A DNA stretch of 52,510 nucleotides, taken from contig CALGNO010000087.1 of the NCBI GenBank assembly GCA_937958625.1, forward strand, positions 1 through 52,510, in the 5' to 3' direction. Shown here piece by piece: positions 46,536 to 52,510 of the stretch. The stretch's first letter is position 1. Every line of letters starts with the position of its first letter. The DNA is from an uncultured Neomegalonema sp. (GTDB lineage Bacteria; Pseudomonadota; Alphaproteobacteria; Rhodobacterales; Rhodobacteraceae). The notes below the pieces were generated by a model. It searched no databases. It was given only the letters and a program-made list of their open reading frames with translations, and was not told where the DNA came from. Both the position numbers and the translations under genes were made by a program.

Positions 46536-47057
46536 ATGAAACTCGGGCATATCGCCGCCGCCGCTGCTGTTCTGGTTACCGGAGGCATCGCCCTCGCCTG
46601 GACGCTCGATAGTCGCAGCGTCGAAGCGCGCAGCGTCGAGCCGGAGAGAACCGTCGTCGAAACACCCTCGGAAGACGAGGCGCTGATCCGCGCGCGGGCT
46701 CTTGCCCGGGCCAGTTTCGGCGATTTCTGGGCGCGTGTTACCAAGGACCGCACCGGTATGGATGCGGTCAGCGTCAAGGTCTCGATCCCCTATGGGCGCG
46801 GGGTCGAGCACCTGTGGATGACCGGTTGCAAAACCCACACTAGCGAGATGTTCGAATGTGCGGTCAGCAATGAGCCCGAGCATGTGAAGCTGCGCCTCGG
46901 CGTCCGCTATCGCTTTCATGCCGATGCGATCTCTGACTGGATGTATCGCCAGGACGGCAAGATTCACGGCGGCTATTCCATCCGCGCGCTGCTGCCGACC
47001 ATGCCGACGGATCAGGCAGAGGTGATGAGAACCATGCTCGCGCCGCTGCCGAAATAA
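46536..47057 (+). CDS. Exported DUF2314-like protein
   Basis: MKLGHIAAAAAVLVTGGIALAWTL; VSVKVSIPYGRGVEHLWM...VSNEPEHVKLRLGVRYRFHADAISDWMY. Confidence 0.7.
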   Translation: MKLGHIAAAAAVLVTGGIALAWTLDSRSVEARSVEPERTVVETPSEDEALIRARALARASFGDFWARVTKDRTGMDAVSVKVSIPYGRGVEHLWMTGCKTHTSEMFECAVSNEPEHVKLRLGVRYRFHADAISDWMYRQDGKIHGGYSIRALLPTMPTDQAEVMRTMLAPLPK

Positions 47058-47094
47058 CGGACCTGTCGTTTGCGGCGGAAGGGCTGCTCAGGCG

Positions 47095-47964
47095 TTACGC
47101 ATAGCCCAGCAGGGCAAGCCTGTCGCCAAGGCTGCTTTCGAGTTCGTCCCGCAGCGATCCCCGCAAACCGGTCTGCCAGTCATCGATTTGCCCACAGCGA
47201 AAGGTCTTGCCGCGACCGAAAACGTCGTGGCCGATCCGCGCCGCGTCCTCTTCGGACACCGAGCAACCGGCATGGGCCGCCAAGCGCCATATCTGTTCGC
47301 GCTGAACGGTATCGTCGCCGCCGCCCTGGGCCCCGATCAGCGTTTCAAAATGCAGCGTCAGCGTATCGGTATCCTGAATCCAGGGGAGCATGGAGTCGAT
47401 TTGCTCGGCGATGCCCAGATGGCGCGCGCCGTTGGGCAGTGTCATGCCGTGGATCAACGCTTTGATCCGGTCGGCATCATCGGCAATGTCGCCGATCACC
47501 CGATGGAGATAATGATCCGCCTTTCGCAACACATAATGAAGCTGAGAGATCGTCACCGCGCGGGGGTCGCGGATCATCACCGCGCGGTGAAAGTCCTGGC
47601 TTTGCAGCAACCTATCCATCTCGTCGCTATAGGGGATGTGCCCGACGCCGTAGGTTCCCGGACGAACACGCGCCAATTGCTGGCGCACCGCCATCGTCTT
47701 GACGCGATGGGGCTGTGCAACGCCCATCGGGCAGATTTTTTCGCCCATGAAGGGCACGAAATTGAACGGATGCCAGCGCAGGCAATTGGTGAAACGCAGG
47801 CCCCGAATGCGCCGAAGCGGCGGCACCTGTCCCAAAATGCCGTCAACCAGATGTGTCCCTGATTTCGGCAATGTCGTAATGATCAGCCGCCGCATCCAAC
47901 TGGTCCCGTCGGATGGATGCCTGCTCCGCCGAGCACAAATAGTCGCGACACCTTCAACCCCCAT
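47095..47964 (-). CDS. Sulfotransferase-domain protein
   Basis: RRLIITTLPKSGTHLVDGILGQ (5'-PSB-like loop), VMIRDPRAVTISQLHYV (3'-PB-like). Start may be the internal MRRLI. Confidence 0.8.
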   Translation of the reverse strand: MGVEGVATICARRSRHPSDGTSWMRRLIITTLPKSGTHLVDGILGQVPPLRRIRGLRFTNCLRWHPFNFVPFMGEKICPMGVAQPHRVKTMAVRQQLARVRPGTYGVGHIPYSDEMDRLLQSQDFHRAVMIRDPRAVTISQLHYVLRKADHYLHRVIGDIADDADRIKALIHGMTLPNGARHLGIAEQIDSMLPWIQDTDTLTLHFETLIGAQGGGDDTVQREQIWRLAAHAGCSVSEEDAARIGHDVFGRGKTFRCGQIDDWQTGLRGSLRDELESSLGDRLALLGYA

Positions 47965-48107
47965 CGCTCTCCGATAGAGGATACCTAGATCGCTACGACA
48001 GATTGCGCATTCTGAAATGACATACTATTCAGATTTATCTGCCGCCGCCGACAGGCAGCGGCGGGCGTGGCTGCTTCAGCCTTTCAGGCACGCCTTGCGC
48101 TGTGTCG

Positions 48108-48836
48108 TCAGCCCTGCTCCCGGCGATGGGCCTCGACCAGATCGGCCATGCTGTCGAAGCGGAAATCGACCTGTGGGGTCGTGCCGGGGTCCATGGTCGC
48201 GCCGAAGCCTTGCTGGGCGTGGCGGCGATAGATCCAGCAGCGGGCCAGATCGTGTTCTCCGGCAGGTTTATGGTCGTGGAAGAGGCTTTCTGCCGTGTGC
48301 AAGACCCGCTCTCGCGCGATCCCGCGATGGGCGAGGCTTTCGAGCATATAGTCGAAATTGCGCCGGTCGGGCTTGTATGACCCGACATCCTCGGCGGTAT
48401 AGACGCCGTCGAATGTGACACCGAGGCGCGCGTTGGACCCGGCGAAGCTGTCATTGTCGGTATTGGTCAGAACCACCAGCTTGTAATGCTGTTTGAGGTA
48501 CGCCAGCGCCTCGGCACTGTCGGGAAAGGCGGGCCAGTCACCGACGGTCTGGCCATAGGCGACGCATTCGGGCCATGTCACCTCGACCCCCCATTCCTCG
48601 GCCAGCCGCCGGTAAACCGTGGCGAGCAGGCGGGCATAGGGCTTGGCCGGGGTCCAGCGCTGGGCGGTGGATTCCTGATAGGCGTGGGCTTGCAGAATGT
48701 CATCGCGGCTGAGCGCGCGGCTGACCCGGTCGGTCAGAGGCTTTAGCCCCGCGATCATGCCGCTCTCCCAGTCGATCAGCGTGCCGTAGACATCGAAGGT
48801 CAGAACATCGAAATCGCTCAGTTTCACGGCGGGCAT
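48108..48836 (-). CDS. HAD hydrolase, haloacid dehalogenase type II-like
   Basis: LTFDVYGTLIDWESGM, KLVVLTNTDNDSF, VGSYKPDRRNFDYML, HDHKPAGEHDLARCWI. Confidence 0.9.
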   Translation of the reverse strand: MPAVKLSDFDVLTFDVYGTLIDWESGMIAGLKPLTDRVSRALSRDDILQAHAYQESTAQRWTPAKPYARLLATVYRRLAEEWGVEVTWPECVAYGQTVGDWPAFPDSAEALAYLKQHYKLVVLTNTDNDSFAGSNARLGVTFDGVYTAEDVGSYKPDRRNFDYMLESLAHRGIARERVLHTAESLFHDHKPAGEHDLARCWIYRRHAQQGFGATMDPGTTPQVDFRFDSMADLVEAHRREQG

Positions 48837-49033
48837 CCTCTTTGTTGGCGGGTCGAACCGTCGCGGGACGGCGGCAAGCAAAGGGATAATCTTCTTTGGG
48901 GGCGAGGGCACGTATTTTTGCGGGGCGGGCTTTGCGAACGGGAAAAGACAAGGGCAAAACGCCGGTCTACAATCTAAAGAGAGTCCAACACTATCCAAAA
49001 CACTTCCAAAAGCCTCTGTTCGGCAAGTAACGC

Positions 49034-49061
49034 TTAACCAAGCGGCTTTTCTCTTGGTTAA
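49034..49061. promoter_or_regulatory. Perfect inverted repeat upstream of haloperoxidase-porin operon
   Basis: ttaaccaag-N10-cttggttaa. Confidence 0.55.
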
Positions 49062-49196
49062 ATATTCAAATTACGCCGCTCACTCACGAAAGATTTACTC
49101 GACCCAGTTATACCTCCAGGGGCTTCGGGACGAAGCGACTTGCCTGACGGTGCAGACTCGGACGCGCCGCAGGCCGCATAAACGGGGGAGATCGAC

Positions 49197-50576
49197 GTGT
49201 CACTTACACGGCGTGGATTTATGGCGAGTGCCGCAGCGGCGGCTTCGGCAATCGGGGTTTCGGGATGCACGGCACCCCACGGGTCAAGCTCGTCCTACCT
49301 GACCAATATCGTCCCCGAAAAGCGGATGAACCCGGTGTTTCACTGGACCGATATTGTCGTGCAGCAAGTGCGCGACCAGCGCATCGCCCCGCCCCGCGCC
49401 GCCTATAATTTCGCGATGCCGATGGCCGCCGGGTTTCTGGCCGCCAATGCCGTCACCCAAAGCTATGACAACCCGTTCGGCGTCACCGCCGCCGATGCCG
49501 GGGCCGATGCTGAGGTTGCGTACGGAACCGCCTTTGCGCGGGCAGCGGCACAGACATTCCAGCAGCCCTTCATCTTCGAGCGCATGGCGTTTCTGAACCA
49601 GTATCCCGACAGCGAAGCCAAGTCGCGCGGTGTTGCGCTGGGCGAGCGGGTCGCCGATCATATCCTCGACCTGCGCACCAATGACGGGGCCGAGCCGAGC
49701 AAGGCCAATCACTATCTGGGCCGCTATCCCCGCCGCGAGGATGAGCTGCGCTGGCGTCCGACCGGGCCGTTCTACAGCGCCAAGCCCGGCCCGGCCTTTC
49801 ATACCTTCGAGCGCGGGGCGGTGCCCGGCCATGGCCAGATCAAGCCCTGGACCATGGCGGCCAGCGAACAGTTCCGGGTGCGGGATTTCTATGACCCGCG
49901 CAGCCCTGAATTCGCGCAGGAATTCGAGATGGTGCGCGGCTGGGGCGGGGCCGACAGCACGATCCGCACCGAGGACGAGGCCGAAATCGCCCTGTTCTGG
50001 GAAGACGGCCCCTGGGGTGCGACGCCGCCGGGGCACTTTATCGTCATTGCGATGCAAGTGCTGCAGGACAAGAATCTCAGCTTTATCGAGATGGCGCGGG
50101 CCTTTGCCCTGCTCGGGATGACCCAGTGCGATGCGTCGATTTCCGCGTGGGACAGCAAGTATCACCACGACGTTCTGCGCCCCGAAAGCGCGATCCGGGT
50201 GCGGGCGGACCGCATCGGCAATCCCGACGCGCGCGTGCAGCTGGACCCGACCTGGCGCAGCTATATCCCGACGCCGCCCTTCCCGTCCTATACCTCGGGC
50301 CACTCGACCTTTGGCGCGGCGGCGGCGCATTTGCTGGCGTTGATCTGCGGCGGCGACGAGATGAAGGTCAGCGGTCAGGCGATGGACGTGGTCCTGTGGC
50401 CCAGCCTCAAGGGCGTGACCCGTCACTGGACCAGCCTGAGCCAGATGGCCGACGAAAACGGCATGAGCCGCATCTATGGCGGGGTGCACTGGGGCATCGA
50501 CCATGTCGAGGCCATGAACGCGGGCAAGGCCATCGCCGCCCAGGCCCATCGCGTCACCTTTCCGGGAAAGGTCTGA
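49197..50576 (+). CDS. Vanadium-dependent haloperoxidase/PAP2-family protein
   Basis: RRGFMAS Tat motif with GVSGC lipobox; KYHHDVLRPESAIR, PPFPSYTSGHSTFGAA, SRIYGGVHWGIDHVEAMNAG. GTG start. Confidence 0.9.
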   Translation: MSLTRRGFMASAAAAASAIGVSGCTAPHGSSSSYLTNIVPEKRMNPVFHWTDIVVQQVRDQRIAPPRAAYNFAMPMAAGFLAANAVTQSYDNPFGVTAADAGADAEVAYGTAFARAAAQTFQQPFIFERMAFLNQYPDSEAKSRGVALGERVADHILDLRTNDGAEPSKANHYLGRYPRREDELRWRPTGPFYSAKPGPAFHTFERGAVPGHGQIKPWTMAASEQFRVRDFYDPRSPEFAQEFEMVRGWGGADSTIRTEDEAEIALFWEDGPWGATPPGHFIVIAMQVLQDKNLSFIEMARAFALLGMTQCDASISAWDSKYHHDVLRPESAIRVRADRIGNPDARVQLDPTWRSYIPTPPFPSYTSGHSTFGAAAAHLLALICGGDEMKVSGQAMDVVLWPSLKGVTRHWTSLSQMADENGMSRIYGGVHWGIDHVEAMNAGKAIAAQAHRVTFPGKV

Positions 50577-50579
50577 GCC

Positions 50580-51614
50580 ATGACCCCTCGCAAGCGTATC
50601 GGGATCGCCGTCACCTGTCTGGCCTTTGGCCTGACCTATAGTGTCGCGGCCCGCAGCATCGGCATCAATTACGAGCGGCTGTCCTCGCTGGAAGTGCCGC
50701 TCTCGACCTCCATCGCCGGATGGACCGCCGTGGTCACCGGGCTGGTCGATGTCGGTGGCACCGTCAACCTGCGCGACGAAGACGACGCCGACCTGCATCT
50801 GCTCGCCAATGCCGAGCTGTCCATCGAGCGCCAGTTGAGCAACCGCTGGACGCCGCGCATCTCGTACTTTGCCCAGTTCGAGGGCGATATGGGCGTGCAG
50901 GACATCCCCGAAATGTCGAACGAAGAGTTCACCGATAATATCCTCGGGTCGATCTCGAACCCCTGGGGCACGGTCGGGGTCGGTAATGCCTCGGGCATCG
51001 TGCGCGAGCAGACACGGCGGCGGCGCGGCACCGGCAACGCGGGCCTTGCCTATGATGCGGGGCTGGCCGAGCTGGACGAGTGGAGCGCGGTCTATACCGG
51101 GCGCTATGGTCCGGTCACCGTGGGCGGCGTGGTGGATCGCGAGGGCGGATTTGACCTCGGCGCAACCTATCAGCGGCCCCTGAACGACAAGGACTATCGC
51201 TTTACCGCGCGCTATACCGACGGCACGTTCGAGGCCGATGACGACACCCGCCGCTTTGACACGCGCGGCGTGGGGCTGGTGGGCGAGCTGACCTATGGCA
51301 GCACGATTCTGGATGCCGGGGTTGGATATGAACGGCTGGAATCCGGGTCTATCGGCGTCGACCGGGCCTATGTCACCGCCGGGGCACAGCATAAATGGGG
51401 CGCGGTGACCGTCTCCATCGCCGGCCATTACGGCCAGATCGACGGCGAAGAAGAACGCTCTGCGTCCTTCGGTGCCCGCTATGACATCGCCCGGGGACTG
51501 TCGGCCAATCTTGGCGTCAACTATGCCCACTCGCAAGTCGTGCTGGACGGCGTCCGCCTGACCGATGAGGACGACGAGATCAACGCCACAGCGACCCTGC
51601 GGTATAGTTTTTGA
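50580..51614 (+). CDS. Gram-negative porin-like outer-membrane beta-barrel
   Basis: Signal peptide; alternating beta-strand pattern; terminal ATATLRYSF; starts 3 nt after haloperoxidase stop. Confidence 0.8.
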   Translation: MTPRKRIGIAVTCLAFGLTYSVAARSIGINYERLSSLEVPLSTSIAGWTAVVTGLVDVGGTVNLRDEDDADLHLLANAELSIERQLSNRWTPRISYFAQFEGDMGVQDIPEMSNEEFTDNILGSISNPWGTVGVGNASGIVREQTRRRRGTGNAGLAYDAGLAELDEWSAVYTGRYGPVTVGGVVDREGGFDLGATYQRPLNDKDYRFTARYTDGTFEADDDTRRFDTRGVGLVGELTYGSTILDAGVGYERLESGSIGVDRAYVTAGAQHKWGAVTVSIAGHYGQIDGEEERSASFGARYDIARGLSANLGVNYAHSQVVLDGVRLTDEDDEINATATLRYSF

Positions 51615-51694
51615 GGGAAGTGGGCCGGTGAGGAGATCTTCTCCGAACCGGAACCGCGCTCAAGGAGGCCGAAAGCCAGTAGCGCCAGAAAGAA

Positions 51695-51770
51695 TGGTGC
51701 CGCATAGGTGACTCGAACACCTGACCCCATCATTACGAATGATGTGCTCTACCAGCTGAGCTAATGCGGC
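51695..51770 (-). tRNA. tRNA-Thr (CGT), CCA encoded
   Basis: GCCGCATTAGCTCAGCTGGTAGAGCACATCATTCGTAATGATGGGGTCAGGTGTTCGAGTCACCTATGCGGCACCA. Confidence 0.97.
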
Positions 51771-51849
51771 TTTGTCGGCGGGATTGTGCCGGACGCGCGA
51801 AAAGTACTGGGACGGCTGCGGTATTGCAAGCCTGCGAAAGGGGCAGTTG

Positions 51850-52510
51850 TCAGTTTTTTCCGGGCGGCACGGCGCGGGCAAGGGCGGCGAGCATGGCGGC
51901 CTCGGTTGGCTCGGGCGCGGGGATGGTTGCGCGGGGGGCCAAGGGGGCGAGCGCAGCGGGGCTGATCCCGATGATCGTCAGGGGGTCGAGGCGGGGGGCC
52001 AGCGCCAGCGCGGCGGCAAAGGCCTCGGCGGTGCGGGCGGAATAGATCAGCGCGGCGCGGGGGGCGGCGCTTATGGCCTCGGACGGCAGGGTTTCGGCTT
52101 TGACGGCGCGGTAAAGGATGGCCTCGCGCACATCAAACCCCTCATCGCCCAGCGCCCCGAACGTAAAGGCCGCGTCTTCTCCGCGCGGGTGCAGGATCGC
52201 GCCCTCGCCGGGGTCTAGCGCGCGGATCAGGGGGAGCAGGTCGGCGGCGCTGCCCTCGGCGGAGCGAACCGCCGCGAATCCCAGCGCCCGCGCGCGTTCT
52301 GCGGTTCGTGCGCCCACGGCCAGCACAGTCGCCTGTCGCGCGGGGGTAATCGCCGCGAGGCGCTCGATACCGTTGGCGCTGGTGGCGAGGATCGCCTGCA
52401 CATCGGCCAGATCGGGCGGGGCTGGGGGCGCGAGCGGCTCGATCCGCAGCATCGGGGCGAGGATGGGGCGATAACCGCGCTCGGTCAGCCGCGCCGCCGT
52501 CCGCGTGCCC
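51850..52510 (-). CDS. hemD: Uroporphyrinogen-III synthase, 5' end beyond window
   Basis: RTAARLTERGYRPILAPMLRIEPLAPPAPP...AILATSANGIERL...LAVGARTAERARALGF...IYSARTAEAFAAAL; open to window edge. Confidence 0.8.
   Translation of the reverse strand, partial: GTRTAARLTERGYRPILAPMLRIEPLAPPAPPDLADVQAILATSANGIERLAAITPARQATVLAVGARTAERARALGFAAVRSAEGSAADLLPLIRALDPGEGAILHPRGEDAAFTFGALGDEGFDVREAILYRAVKAETLPSEAISAAPRAALIYSARTAEAFAAALALAPRLDPLTIIGISPAALAPLAPRATIPAPEPTEAAMLAALARAVPPGKN

Noticed and set aside
49284-51536. 750-aa minus-strand ORF
   Set aside because: Antisense of the haloperoxidase-porin operon, which has clear motifs on the plus strand.

Overview
GC-rich (about 60-65% by eye) chromosomal window from an alphaproteobacterium; order not assigned. 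Gene content is mostly ordinary: proS, lolC/E and lolD, a sarcosine oxidase soxD-soxA-soxG cluster, glutaminase, rpmG, def, yaaA, pcs, LysR, SDR, DegT, hemD (partial), tRNA-Asp(GTC) and tRNA-Thr(CGT). Less ordinary content: (1) a truncated tandem-repeat protein (96-aa repeats, W_rich_C-like) at the left edge that is absent from the ORF track; (2) a run of three secreted Tyr/Pro/Val repeat proteins, two sharing a C-terminal helical, EF-hand-like module and one carrying a long PVDRPVYVEKR repeat; (3) a tight four-gene operon with an LCAT/PGAP1-like lipase and a Tli4-like putative immunity protein, suggesting an orphan T6SS-type effector module; (4) a LolC/E permease fused to a ~325-aa disordered N-terminus with repeated short motifs; (5) a sox cluster without soxB and with a structured soxA-soxG gap; (6) HigBA-like and VapBC-like TA modules; (7) a DUF6502-DUF5666 operon divergent from a fasciclin lipoprotein across a palindromic/direct-repeat operator; (8) a vanadium haloperoxidase-porin operon behind a perfect inverted repeat; (9) a candidate structured RNA upstream of proS. 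No CRISPR array, transposase, integrase or rRNA was seen. All family names come from reading motifs; no database search was run.
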